Assembly (NCBI RefSeq): GCF_000002425.4
Contig: NC_037271.1
Span: 4,927,610 to 4,991,609 of the forward strand
DNA from: Physcomitrium patens
Lineage: Eukaryota; Streptophyta; Bryopsida; Funariales; Funariaceae
Length of the DNA stretch: 64,000 bases
Direction of reading: 5' to 3'
In this document: one piece after another, positions 24,547 to 35,972 of the stretch
How positions within the stretch are numbered: position 1 is the first letter of the stretch
Layout of the letters: the number at the start of each line of letters is the position of its first letter
Made by a program: the position numbers and the translations under genes
Notes under the pieces: model-generated
What the model saw: the letters and a program-made list of their open reading frames with translations, nothing else
Databases searched by the model: none
What the model was told of the DNA's origin: nothing

Positions 24547-26498
24547 TGTCATATTATGTGGTGTTTGGCTTGAGAATGCCCAGACACCTGGTTGTGGAAG
24601 ATAAAAAGAAAATTGCAATAACAAGTCTTAAAAGTCTAATAGATTCTTAAACTAATTACAATTAAAGATTTTTAAATATAATCAAACATAAAATCAAATT
24701 CAGTAAAAATTTCAAAAGAATTATGTAGGAAATAGAAAGTATTCTTAAAATAACCTTGAAAGAAATCATTAAGAAATAATATAGAATTTTAAAATATACT
24801 AAAATAGAAATCTTAATAAAATATTAAAATAAAAACTTTAATTAAATCCTAATGAAATCCTAATGAAATCCTAAATAAATCCTAAATAAATTCTAAACAA
24901 ACCTTAAATCAAATCCTAATCAAACCTTTAACAAATCCTGGTCAAATCTTAAATAAATTTTATTCAAATCCTAAATAAATTCTAGTCAAATCTTAAACAA
25001 ATTCTAAATAAATCCTAACCAAATCCTAAATAAATCCTAAGCAAATCCTAAATAAATCCTAATCAAATCCTAATCAAATCCTAACCAAAACCTAAAAAAA
25101 TCCTAAAAAAATCCTAAACAAATTCTTAACAAAACTTAACCAAATCCTAGTCAAATCTTAAACAAATTCTAAAAAAATCTTAACCAAATCCTATACAAAT
25201 CCTAAAAAAACCTTAATCAAATTTTAAAAAAATCTAAACAAATATTAACTAAATCCTAGTCAAACCTTAAATAAATCTTGACCAAATTCTAAGCAAATCC
25301 TAAAAAATCCTAACCAAATCCAAACCAAACTCTAATAAAATCCTTAAAAAATCCTAGTCAAATCATAAACAAATTCTAACCAAATCCTAAAAAAACCTAA
25401 ATAAATCTGAACCAAATCCTAATCAAACCCTAAACTTATCCTAACTAAATCCCAAATAATCCCAAGTAATTCCTATATCAGATTTAAATCTCAATAACTA
25501 ATAAATGAACCATTTATTTTAACCCAAATTTTGCACACCTCTTCACAATTAAGTTGGCAACAAGTACAAGATTTTTGAAGAAGATCAAATTCACCAAAAA
25601 AGAAGATCAACCCTAATATTTGCTCAAATCTTGGCCAACCTCTTTCATCAATCTAAATGTTGAATTTCCAACATCAATATCACCTTATCAAATTGTCTAA
25701 TTGATTTCAAATTTTTCATATATGTAGGAAAATAAATCTGTTACTCACATATATAACTTTCACTTCAATCTAAATGATAGATTACAAGAAATCTTAGAAA
25801 CTCTCACTATAGCTAAAACTCTATTTTCCAAGGCCTTGACCTACATAAACCTCAATAATCCTTGATACAACCCTTTGATCAAGCACAAACTCACAACATA
25901 TATTGAACACATACATATTCACAAATCCTAAAAGTTTCACTTACAGATCTATTGCCAAACTTACAAAATTCTCCAAAAATTATCACCTATTTTATTTCAC
26001 AAATCTAGAATCACCCTGAACAAACCCTGATTTTACAAATCTCTTACAAAGTCAATACAAATTCAAATCACCTAAAATCAATGTTCATCAAAGTTCTATC
26101 AAGTTTGTTCTTTAACCTCACTCTCTAATCTCCTCAAAGAACCCCAAAATCATTGTTGAGACTTAGTTTCTACCTTAGAGTCTAATTTCGACCCTAGTTC
26201 ATAATTGGTCCTTGCCGGGTATCAATATCTAGTTTTTCTTGGTAAATTTTTTTAGAACTAAGTCTTAATTTCTTCCTAAAGATGCCTACAATATTTATTT
26301 TTCTAATCTACTTTATTTTGCTTTATTCATGGCCCTACAAATTAAATAGAAGTTACTTTTTTAAAAAAGTTGTATTATTATTAAAAATTTTACTATTTTT
26401 TTATGTTTTATCCATATTTTTCTATTTTATCTGTTAACTTAGCTCTTCTATAATAAGATCTATATTATCATCTTTCACCATATAGTCATGTTACAACA
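24547..26498 (-). mobile_element. D3: solo LTR, minus orientation
   Basis: It begins TGTCATATTATG and ends with the reverse complement of a TGTTGTAACATGACTATATGG start, as in B and D1. Its first 60 bp mirror the B LTR 3' end (AGACACCTGG..., TTGTGGAAGAT). The middle is different from B: it carries the 11-bp minisatellite at 24,840-25,475 and then AT-rich unique sequence. No internal genes are present. A matching target duplication was not found. Confidence 0.7.
24840..25475 (-). repeat. 11-bp minisatellite, consensus AAATCCTAANN
   Basis: Roughly 55 degenerate tandem units of 11 bp, read on the plus strand as AAATCCTAAAT, AAATCCTAATC, AAATCCTAACC and similar. A few units are 10 or 12 bp. The same unit in reverse complement appears inside D1 (about 41,030-41,290), D2 (about 51,030-51,330) and at 13,290-13,450. 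It is not the plant telomere repeat, since CCCTAAA heptamers do not dominate and the period is 11. Confidence 0.9.
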
Positions 26499-26507
26499 TG
26501 ACAACGG

Positions 26508-28125
26508 TGTCATATTGCATGATTTTCTATCTAAGAATACACATGGTATCTAGCTATAAAGAATTTAATTTAAACTTATTGGCCAAGCTCCAATAAGTTA
26601 TTTAACCTTTTAAGTAGAAGACAAATAAATACTATAATATCAAAAAGATATCATACTAATAAAAAAAAATATATTTAAGAAGGTTTGTACATAAGGCTTT
26701 CTAAAATATCTAAGAATTTCCTAATATTCTTGGTTATACCAAATCATAACTAACTATTTTTTGGTAAGTGAGATTTTCAATAATTCCAAAGAAAATCCAT
26801 AATTTCCTCTCAAAAATTTATCTTTATATTAAAATTTAACCACATCTCTATATATTCATCTTCAACATATATGTAAAGTCTTGACTTACAAAAAAACTTC
26901 TTTATTTGATGTAAAATGCTTAATTTATAATAAAATCTCTTCAAAACATATTTTTTACGCAATGATTTTTTATCTTTCTAAACTTTAGAAATTCATATCT
27001 CTCGATCCAACTTTTTAGTTTTTGTCAAATTTATACATAATATAGAATTTTCTCTTAAGTATTACTACAAACTAATTCAACTATAAATTTACTATCAATT
27101 GTCTGGCATCTTAAAAATCCTAGCAGATGCTTCAAATACTAATTCACAAGCACTTGAGTACTATTTTCTTCATATCTAACAACTCCAAAATCCAAATGCC
27201 ACAAAATTTATACATAAATTTTATTTACATGATTACATATATTTTTAAAAATTTTGAGCTAAAATCTCATTAAATAGTTCAAGATATAGCTAAAAATTTA
27301 ACTACTAGTGAATTAGGTCATTTACTACTCTTAGATTTACAAGTGCTGATTTCAACCTCTAATATTTTATTTATCCCAACTTGAAATCCATCAAATAGTA
27401 TACCAAAAATATAGCCAAAAAAATTTTCTTTCCAACTTCAATTACCGATCTTGTATTGTTTTTTGTATGCATGCATTATATCCAAAAGAATGGTAATAGA
27501 TACAAAATCAACACCTCGACTTTGAAGGCCTATATTTCTTTCATAAAAACTACAATTCACTCCAAATTTGAACCAAAACCATAGCCAAAACTCTAAATCT
27601 GCTGACATTAGCCTTCAAAAGCTCGAATTGCTTGAAAGTATAATACTAAACCCTAATATGGCCTTGGGCAGCCTCCTTTAAGTCCATTGGTCATGATTTT
27701 TGACCAAAAGATATAGAGATTTATATCATCCATCTCCATTCATTCATATGGATGCTATAACTACCTTTTTTGTGATGAAAATCTCTCTCCAATTCTCTTT
27801 TTTATAAGATTTACACTATATATGTCCTAAATACCATATAAAAGAAACAAAATAAGATTTTAAGGATCACCAATATGTAAAAAAGGTGACTCTATATATT
27901 TAAAAGTTACTACTAATGAGATCAACTTCAAAGTCACTATAAAAAAATAAATAAAGTTATATAAATTCTAATAAAAGCCATTTAAACAACCTCTTTTAGA
28001 TGTAGTAATCTATCCACATCCTATAACAGATAAAAATCCACTAAAATGGTTTTTATCGTATTTTCTAATATATTGTGTATTAATTATATGAAAATTATTT
28101 TCTTATGGTAGTCGAATCATAATAT
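26508..28125 (-). mobile_element. D4: solo LTR-like element, minus orientation
   Basis: It starts TGTCATATTGCATG, the mirror of a B/D-type LTR 3' end, and ends around 28,125-28,130 at a decayed mirror of the LTR start (GGTAGTCGAATCATAATA). It is separated from D3 by 9 bp. The body is AT-rich and non-coding, lacks the minisatellite, and resembles the fragment at 9,370-9,680. On its right A3 resumes in RNase H with GGTGACTAGACTAGAAG. Confidence 0.6.
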
Positions 28126-31010
28126 GACAATGGTGACTAGACTAGAAGCGCCTTCTAGATAATGATGTTATTCTTCAAAAAAATCTATAATTATAAGAAG
28201 TTTTTTGTCATAGAACTCATAGTTAATTTCAGCTATTTAAAATTTCTTGGAATGAAAAGCTATTGAGTGAAGTTTATCACATATTTGCATTTGTAATAAC
28301 ATAGCACCTAAAGTAAAGTCTAATGCATTTGTTTCCATAAAGAATGCCTAAGAAAAGTCAATGCAATACAAGATTGGTGTAAAAATAAAGGTTGTCTATA
28401 AAGCTTCAAATGTTGTTTTTTCTTCTTGATTCCATTGAATTTTATCTTAACAAGTCAAATGTATAAATGGAGTTGTAATTTAAGAGAAGTGCTTGATGAA
28501 GATTTGAAAGTCGTTAGTAAAACTCAAAAATATTAGACATCTTGGACCATTTTTGGAATCTTCTAATCCATGATAGTTTGAACTTTCTTAGGATCTATCA
28601 TAAGTCTATCATTTGAAATGATATAATATAAGAAATCAACTTGAATAGTGTAGAATACATACTTTTTTATCTTGGCATAGAATTCTACATCTTTTAATTT
28701 TTGTAATATATGATGAACATGAAGTTTATGTTTTTTTTATGTTTTTAGAATAGATCAAGATGTTTAAATAATAAATAACAAAATCGTCCAAAAACTCTTT
28801 AAAAACATCATTCATAAGTTATTGAAAAGCTATTGGTGCATTTGTAAGTCCAAAAGGCATGATATTGTATTCAAAATATATGTACATAATTTAAAATATA
28901 ATCTTCCATTCATCTCTTTCTTTGATGTATACTAGACTATATTAATCTCGTAGATTTATTTTTGTATAAAATTTAGCTTGATTCAATTGAACAAGAAGTC
29001 TAGATATTAAAAGTAGTGGATACCTATTCTTGATGATGATCTTATTGAGTCCTCAATAATTAACATATATCTGCAATGATCCATCATTTTTCTTTATAAA
29101 TAGAATTGGGACTCCTGTTGGAGATTTGAAATAGTATAAGAAGTTTTTAGCTAGATTTTTTTCAATATATTCCTTGAATTCAGCCAACTTATTTTGTGAT
29201 AAATTATAGATTGGTCCAAATGGCAATTGTGTTTTTTCTTGAAGGTCAATTGAGCAGTCATAAGAACAATATTCAAGAAGAGTATCTACATTATTTTTTT
29301 CAAATATATCTTAAAATACTTGATATTGGCTTAGAATGCCACTTGAAGTCTTTGCATTATTAGAAATGGGTGTAGCATAAATGATATAAGGTGATCCTCC
29401 GTTGGTAGCATGTAAGAAAGCTCTTGCACTTACAAACACAAGTTTTATTGTATTAGACTTATGATTTTTTACATAATTAATTACATTCTTAATTATACTT
29501 TTAGAAAAGTTGAGAGTATGAGAAATCTAATCTACTTGAGGGTTGTATTTTTTTAATCATAATAAGCCTACAATGATTGGATTAGAGAGAGATCTAATGA
29601 TATTAAATACCACAAAGCTATTATAATCATTGATTATTACTTCTATAAGAAGAGATTTATGAGTAACATCTCCAGAAGACAAAGGTCAATCATCTATGAC
29701 TTCTACATGAATAAGTTTAGTTTTCTTTATTAAAGATATAATAAGTCTTTTAGTAAATTCTTCATTTTAGAAACTCATTGAAGCTCTTGAATCTAACAAA
29801 GAAAATGCTTTGTATTGTATAGATTCTAAAATAATATTTAATGTAAAATAAAGAGAAGATTCCGAAAAGATGATAGGACCTTCATTAAATATTGTACAAG
29901 GTTCATGTCACATAGTCTCTATTATAACTAAACAAACTTGTTTTCTAATATATTGTCTTTTTTAAAATTTATACTTCTCATTTTATAATTATATCAGTTC
30001 TTTGGATAATGTTGAGAAATGTGCTTAGATTCTCTATAATATAAGCACTATCCTTTTTAATGGCGATGAGTCTTTTCTTACTCAAGAAGAGGTTTGAAAT
30101 ATATCACATTAATTTATATATCCTCTACTTTTGAATGTATGTATTGAAGAGGCATTGGTATTGTCATTGAATTATAATAATGTTGAGATCTACTTGTTTC
30201 ACTCTCAGATCAAAATTTAAAAAGTTGATTATCACACTTCATAGCAAAGCCAATTGCTTGAATTAATGTTTGAGGATTAGATTAGTTGAACATCAATTTC
30301 TTTACCTCATATTATAATCCATAGTAAAATTGGCTAATAAATGCAACATCATTCTATTTATTATCAGTTACAAGTTGTCAAAATTGTGAAGTATATAATA
30401 TTATGAATTAATTATCTTATTGCAAAATATATATATCTTATTGGTTGTAACATGAATTACATCATGTTTTCCATACATAGATCAAAACTTTGCTAAAAAA
30501 GCCTTCAAAACATCCAGTATTGGATCTTGTCATTCAAAAAAAAATAAAAACTACAATAATGTTGAATCTAAAAGAAGTCTACTAATAAATCTAACTTGTG
30601 ATCTTGGAGTTGGATAGCTTTGGAATTGAAGTTCAATCACAAATTGTACTTGATTGATAAATCCTCAAAACTTAGTTCTTGTGCCATCAAACTTCTCAAA
30701 TAGGATAATTCTTCATTTTCTAATTCTTAAAGAATGTTCCACCATAAGAGAAGGGACATGATTGGGTACACATATTTAAGCAACTTCAATCATATATATA
30801 TATATATCATGACTTCTTACTATTCTTGTTACTTCTTGTGGAAATAAATTGAGTTGATGCATCACAAGCAATTACTCCTTAAGTTGCTCTGGTATTTGAT
30901 TCCTTGTACTTTTCATTTTAATAAGCTTTATTATGATAGTATTTAAAAATAGATATCTAATATTGCTTAAGATAAGCAAAAGATAGGACTTAAAAAGAAA
31001 AAAGATATTA
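28126..31010 (-). pseudogene. A3 gag, protease, RT and RNase H
   Basis: Read from high to low coordinates: gag from about 30,970, its zinc knuckle near 30,010-30,060, protease about 29,930-29,500, RT about 29,300-28,500, RNase H to 28,126. It parallels A4 from 36,977 down to about 34,190. The RT active box near 28,760 reads YYLNI where A4 has YLDD, so both catalytic Asp residues are lost. Around the gag end the copy reads GAA AAC where A4 has AAA AAC. Stops are dense; non-functional. Confidence 0.82.
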
Positions 31011-31143
31011 TGAACAATATTAGTTTAGAAGAGGATATTCTATAATTACTAATATGCTTACATTTTATTAAGAAAAAGAGATAATCTATTCTCAATCAAG
31101 AGAAGATAAGGCACTTTTAATTTGAAGTATACTATTGTCAATC

Positions 31144-31364
31144 TATGAAGGACATGAACTGAAAGAGAATGCTTAAACATTAAAAGTCTATATTAAAAGA
31201 AAAGTGAAAAAATAAAAATAAAATAGTATTTATATTAAAAAAAAAAATAGAATAGCTTTTGTTAAAATGCAAGGAAATTAAAAATTCTTTAATCTAAACT
31301 AGAAGCAAGAAAAAAATTAGAAAAGACTGAAAAGAGCTTCACTCTTGAGTCTATATATACTATC
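31144..31364 (-). repeat. A3 5' LTR, first part
   Basis: It starts as a decayed TGTCAAGG (TATGAAGG) beside the leader. It aligns with 12,863-13,080 and is interrupted at 31,365 by A4. The final five bases, ctatc (31,360-31,364), are the A4 target duplication. The remainder of the LTR is 37,756-38,083. Confidence 0.85.
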
Positions 31365-31917
31365 TATCAAGGACAAGAACTCGATGAAAAAATAATTCAG
31401 ACAAGTGAGCCTTCACTCAAAGAGAGGTGACAAAATATATATAAAAAAGTATATATATTGAAAGAGAAACTGGAATGGCTATTGCCAAAAGACAAGAAAA
31501 CTAGAGACCCTTGAAACTAGACTAGAAGCAAGAAAAGAGTTGACAAGAGTGAAGAAGCCTTCACTCTTGTCTCTATATATACTCTCTAACTAAGGGCTAC
31601 GTGGCGACGTTCTATAGGACCTTCAATATGTGTTGACTTTGTAGGACACATGCCTTGACTTACAAGGCAAGTTTTTCTACGTGTTGGCCACATAATTAGC
31701 TTGATCTTCAAGCTAACAACATGTGTGGCCAACTTGTTGACCACGTTTCTGATCCAAAAAGTCAATTAAAAACACCTATGAAGTCAAAGCAGCGTCTAAG
31801 AAGTTTCTAAGAAGCTTTCATATTAAATATTATAGAATTAACTTACTTTTACCTACTTTTACTTACTTCTACCTATTTCTAAAGTAATTATTAGCTTACA
31901 TGATTATGGCCGGGACA
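31365..31917 (-). repeat. A4 3' LTR
   Basis: In element orientation it runs from TGTCCCGGCC (31,917) to ...CCTTGATA (31,365). A TATATATAGAGACAAGAG promoter-like stretch lies mid-LTR. It matches 37,190-37,750 along its length. Confidence 0.92.
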
Positions 31918-31931
31918 TTACTCCCTCTTTT
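31918..31931 (-). promoter_or_regulatory. A4 polypurine tract
   Basis: AAAAGAGGGAGTAA lies immediately before the 3' LTR in element orientation. This is the expected position and composition for the plus-strand primer. Comparable purine runs precede the 3' LTRs of A1 (before 8,179) and A5 (before 57,293). Confidence 0.75.
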
Positions 31932-31959
31932 AGGGACGAGTTCTACGAGGAGCGGTCAT

Positions 31960-32445
31960 CATATGTTGAAGAAATCTATGATGCGACGAATTGTATTCGC
32001 CACATACTCTGATCTCTGTTCTCTTCGAAGATGATTGATGGGGCCTCTCAACCATCAGTAGTGTCCCATACGAGGGCGGAAAGACCACCCACTTATTTGA
32101 TCATTGTTGAGGCCTTCGTAACTTCCTTCGAATAGAATATTTGGAACACCATCAGGAGTTGTTCCTACCTCTAGTAAAATCACCAAACATCGGGAGTCCC
32201 TTTCCAAATCGTGATACCAAACACGTTGTATCTCACCATCTATTCAAGGAAGAACTTGTCTTTCTTGAAGATCTTCATCTCGATTGCGTCGTCTTGAAGG
32301 TTGTGACAATCGTAATGTCTCGTTCGGCAGGTCAGCAAATGAAGGCTCTTGAGTTGAATCCACTGGTTATTGGTTCTCCAACTCCTGAGCGCCACTACTA
32401 CAACGAAGCTACGAACAAGAATTGAAAGTAGAATGTTATCTTGCC
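31960..32445 (-). pseudogene. A4 3' accessory reading frame, unknown function
   Basis: Between the chromodomain stop and the polypurine tract a separate frame reads, with few stops, through DSTQEPSFADLPNETL, an IDGEIQRVWYHDLERDSRC segment and NILFEGSYEGLNNDQI. It is not in the pol frame. The same frame is traceable in A0 (1,790-2,290) and A2 (12,060-12,540), and its tail in A5 (57,060-57,250). The stops are TAA/TGA at expected Gln/Arg positions, and a TGA near 32,053 coincides with stops in A0 and A2, so it may be the true end. An overlapping open frame runs antisense (plus strand, 32,141-32,425), which leaves the coding strand uncertain. I recognise no domain. Confidence 0.5.
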
Positions 32446-32475
32446 TAGATGTTGTTTCTTTTATAAAGAAGGTTT

Positions 32476-33966
32476 TCATCTTGATTTTGATGGATGTCGT
32501 CGATGAAAAGCCTCCACCGCCTTTGTTGCATTTGCAAGATTCTTTATTGGCTCCCATGTGCATTCACTAATACCATATCCATACCAATAGACAAGACATT
32601 CTAATTTATTTCGGCGTCCCCTTGAATCTAAGACTTCTTCTACTTCAAACTCTTCATTATTGTCCACTTCTATAGGAGGAGGTGGAGCTTGTCGTCTTCT
32701 TGGTATGTCCACTGTCTTGTATGGTTCAAGAAGAGACATGTGGAATATTGGATGGATTTTCATTGACTCCGGTAGATGTAAACGATATGCAACTGGATTG
32801 ATTTGTGCAGAAATAGAAAATGGTCCCAGCCTTCGATAGTCCAACTTGTCACAAGGACAAGTGGTCTTGATATTACGATGAAGTAGCCATACCTTATCAT
32901 CCAAGACGAATGATGGTTGTTCCTTTCGATAGACATCCGCATTGGCCTTTTGTTGTTCTTGAGCCTCTTTTAACTGCGCCTTCATCGTTGCATGTAGCTT
33001 TGATAAATGAATTTCCAAATCTTTTGCAGCAGGATTATCAACTTTTGAAAAGTCAAAAGTATCAAGTCGTAGATGATAACCATAATTAGCAAAGAAAGGT
33101 GTTTGTTTTGTAGAAGAGTGTACCGTGTTATTGTAAGCAAACTCTACCAATGACAAAAGAGTTGTCCAATCATCTTGTTGGTAATTAATGGTACATCTTA
33201 AATATTGCTCCAAAACTTAATTAACATGCTCCGTTTGTCCATCAGTTTGAGGATGGAATGTCGAAGATAGTTTTATATCCACTTTAAGAATCTTGAAAAG
33301 AATCCGCCAAAATCTTGATACAAATTGAGTTCCCCTATCTGATATAATATCCTTGGATAATCCATGATAGTGATAGATATTGTCAAGAAAGAGCTTAGTT
33401 GTTTCTTCACCTGTGATAGATTTTGTACATGGTACAAAATGTGCCATCTAGATAAAATGATCTACTATCACGAATATAGAGTCATAAGAACCTGAGATTG
33501 GAAGATCTGTGATGAAGTCCATAGAAACAGAAGACCATGGTTGTTCTGGAATGGGTAATGGCTGAAGAAGTCCAAAAGGTCGATGACGAGAAGTTTTCGA
33601 TCTTGAACAAACATCACATGATTGTACAAAATCTTTAACTGCTTTCCACATTTGAGAACACCAAAAATCCCTAGATATCAGCTCCAAAGTCTTATTATAT
33701 CCAAAATATCCTGCTGCTGGGAAGTCGTGATGAGCTTGAAGAACACGTAAACGTGCTTCTCTTTTTGGAACATATAGGCGTCCTTCGAAATAGAGTAGGT
33801 TGTTCTTGAATTCAAATTTAGATAGATTATGAGATTTAGAAGAATTATTCTTGATATCATGAACAAGAGGGTCTGAAGACATACTTAATTGGACTTGTTT
33901 AAGGAAAGTTAAATCAACAGTCAATGTTGATTTTATTGCTCGAAGATGAAATTGTTCCGGCTTCAA
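32476..33966 (-). pseudogene. A4 integrase with C-terminal chromodomain
   Basis: Read downward from 33,966. The zinc-binding region has AHHDFPAAGYFGYNKT with a Tyr where a zinc-binding His is usual (CAT to TAT), then CDVCSRSK. Next come MDFITDL (first Asp), SDRGTQFVSR (second Asp) and VLEQYLRC (third acidic region). The chromodomain occupies the last 60 codons (about 32,479-32,658) with EFEVEEVLDSR, LVYWYGY and CTWEP, the methyl-lysine reader fold that in chromoviruses guides insertion to heterochromatin. Stops: TAG at 33,448-33,450 and TAA at 33,217-33,219, both at expected Gln codons. Otherwise nearly intact. Confidence 0.92.
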
Positions 33967-33999
33967 GAGAACCGTTCTTTGTTGCTCAAAAGCTACATC

Positions 34000-35466
34000 T
34001 CTTTCTTTTGGTGCAAGTTAAGAACGTCTAGACAAGGCATCGGATAAACCTTGTTGTTTTCCAGGTCGATAAGTGATGATGAACTCGAATCTTGATAAAG
34101 ACATGCTCCAACAAGCTTGGCGATGATTTAATACGCGTGTTGACATAAAATATTCGAGGTTCTTGTGATCCGTATACACGGTGACTGGACTAGAAGCGCC
34201 TTCTAGATAATGATGCCATTCTTAAAAAGAATCCACAATTGCAAGAAGTTTTTTGTCGTGGATCTCATAATTGATTTTTGCTGCTGAGAATTTTCTTAAA
34301 TGAAAGGCTACTGGATGAAGTTTGTCATCTGTTCCCATTTGTGATAAAACCGCACCCACAACAAAGTCCGATGCATCTGTTTCCATAAAGAATGCTTTGA
34401 AAAAATCAACACGATATAAGATTGGTGCAGAAACAAACACTGTCTTCAAAGATTCAAAAGCAACTTTCGCTTCTTGATTCCATTGGAGTTTGTCTTTACA
34501 AGTCAAACATATAAGTAGAGCTGCAACTCGAGAGAAGTTTTTGATGAAGATCCGATAGTAGTTGGCAAATCCCAAAAAACATTGGACATCTCTTACTATT
34601 TTTGAAATCTTCCAGTCTATAATAGTTTGAACTTTCTTAAGATCCATCATAAGTCCATCATTTGAAATGATGTAACCTAAGAAATCGACTTGAGTAGTGT
34701 GGAATACAAACTTTTCTATCTTGGCATAGAGTCCTGCATCTCTTAATTTTTGTAACACACGACAAACATGAAGTTCATGTTCTTTTGGATTCTTAGAATA
34801 GATCAAGATGTCGTCTAGATAACATACCACAAAATCGTCCAAAAACTCTCGAAAAATATCATTCATTAGATATTGAAAAGCTGCTGGTGCATTTGTAAGT
34901 CCAAAAGGCATGACGTTGTATTCAAAATGTCCATACCTAGTTCGAAACGCAGTCTTTCATTCATCTCCTTCTTTGATGCGTACTAGATTGTATGCTCCCC
35001 GAAGATCTATTTTTGTATAGATCTTAGCTTGATTCAGCTAATCAAGAAGTCTGGATATTAAAGGTAGTGGATACCTATTTTTGATGGTAATCTTGTTGAG
35101 TCCTTGATAATCAACACACATCCGCAATGATCCATCTTTTTTTTTCACAAATAGAATTGGAGCTCTTGTCGGAGATTTAGAGCGGCATATGAAATTCTTG
35201 GCTACATTTCCTTCAATATACTCCTTGAGTTCAACCAATTCATTTTGTGATAAACTATAGATTGGTCCGAATGGTGGTTGTGCTCCTTCTTGAAGGTCAA
35301 TTGAGCAATCATAGGGACGATGTTCTGGGAGTGTATCCGCATTTTTTTTTTCAAATACATCTTGAAATTCTTCATATTGGCTTGGAATGCCACTTGAAGT
35401 CTTTTCACCAGTAGAAACGGGTGTAGTATAAATAATGTATGGTGATTCTTTTATAGTAGCATGCAA
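34000..35466 (-). pseudogene. A4 reverse transcriptase and RNase H
   Basis: RT copies the element RNA and RNase H removes the RNA strand. Visible motifs: [19 protein letters not shown] near 35,110-35,165; the KIDLRGAYNLV region near 35,000; MPFGLTNAPAAFQ at 34,873-34,911; YLDDILIYSK with the catalytic Asp pair at about 34,792-34,821; FLGFANYYR; and RNase H FFMETDASDFVVGAVLSQ near 34,360-34,410. Stops at 35,038-35,040 (TAG, Gln expected) and 34,957-34,959 (TGA, Trp expected in GDEWKTAF) break it. A connector region leads into integrase. Catalytic residues are retained. Confidence 0.92.
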
Positions 35467-35972
35467 GAAAGCTTTTGCACCTATAAATTCAGGTTTAATT
35501 GAACTGGACTTATGACTCTCTACTTGCTTAACTACATTGTTAATTATACTTTTAGAAAAAGTAAGAATTCAAGAAATCCAAACTATTTTAGGGTTGTATT
35601 TTTCTAACCACGATAAACCTAAAATGACTAGATTAGAGAGAGATCTAATGATATTAAATACTACAAAACTATTATGACTATTGATTATTACTTCTATAGG
35701 AAGGGTTTCGTGAGTAATATCTCCAGAAGCCAATGGACGACCATCTATGACTTCTACATGAACAGGTTTAGTTTTCTTTACTAAAGATATGCTATGTCTT
35801 TTAGTAAATTCTTCATCTAAAAAACATGCTGAGGCTCCTAAATCTAATAAGGTAGAGAATTTGTAATGTTTAGGTCCTAAAATAACATTTAATGTAAAAC
35901 AAGGAGAGGGCTTTGAGGAGAGAATAGGACCTTTACTAGAAGTTGTGCAAGGTTCCAGCCACACGGTCCCTA
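35467..35972 (-). pseudogene. A4 protease (start of pro-pol)
   Basis: A retropepsin-like domain in the pol frame. The segment LLDLGASACFLDEEF carries Leu where the family-typical Ser/Thr follows the catalytic Asp (one C-to-T change would convert Ser to Leu). The flap region and the LVILGLSWLEKYNP motif, common in Ty3/gypsy proteases, follow at about 35,590-35,625. A stop near 35,569 separates it from the RT segment. The frame is -1 relative to gag, so the protease would be made only as a fusion after frameshifting. Confidence 0.85.

Noticed and set aside
24840..25475. Telomere-like or centromere-like repeat
   Set aside because: The unit is 11 bp and rarely contains CCCTAAA; it lies within an LTR and in several dispersed LTR copies.
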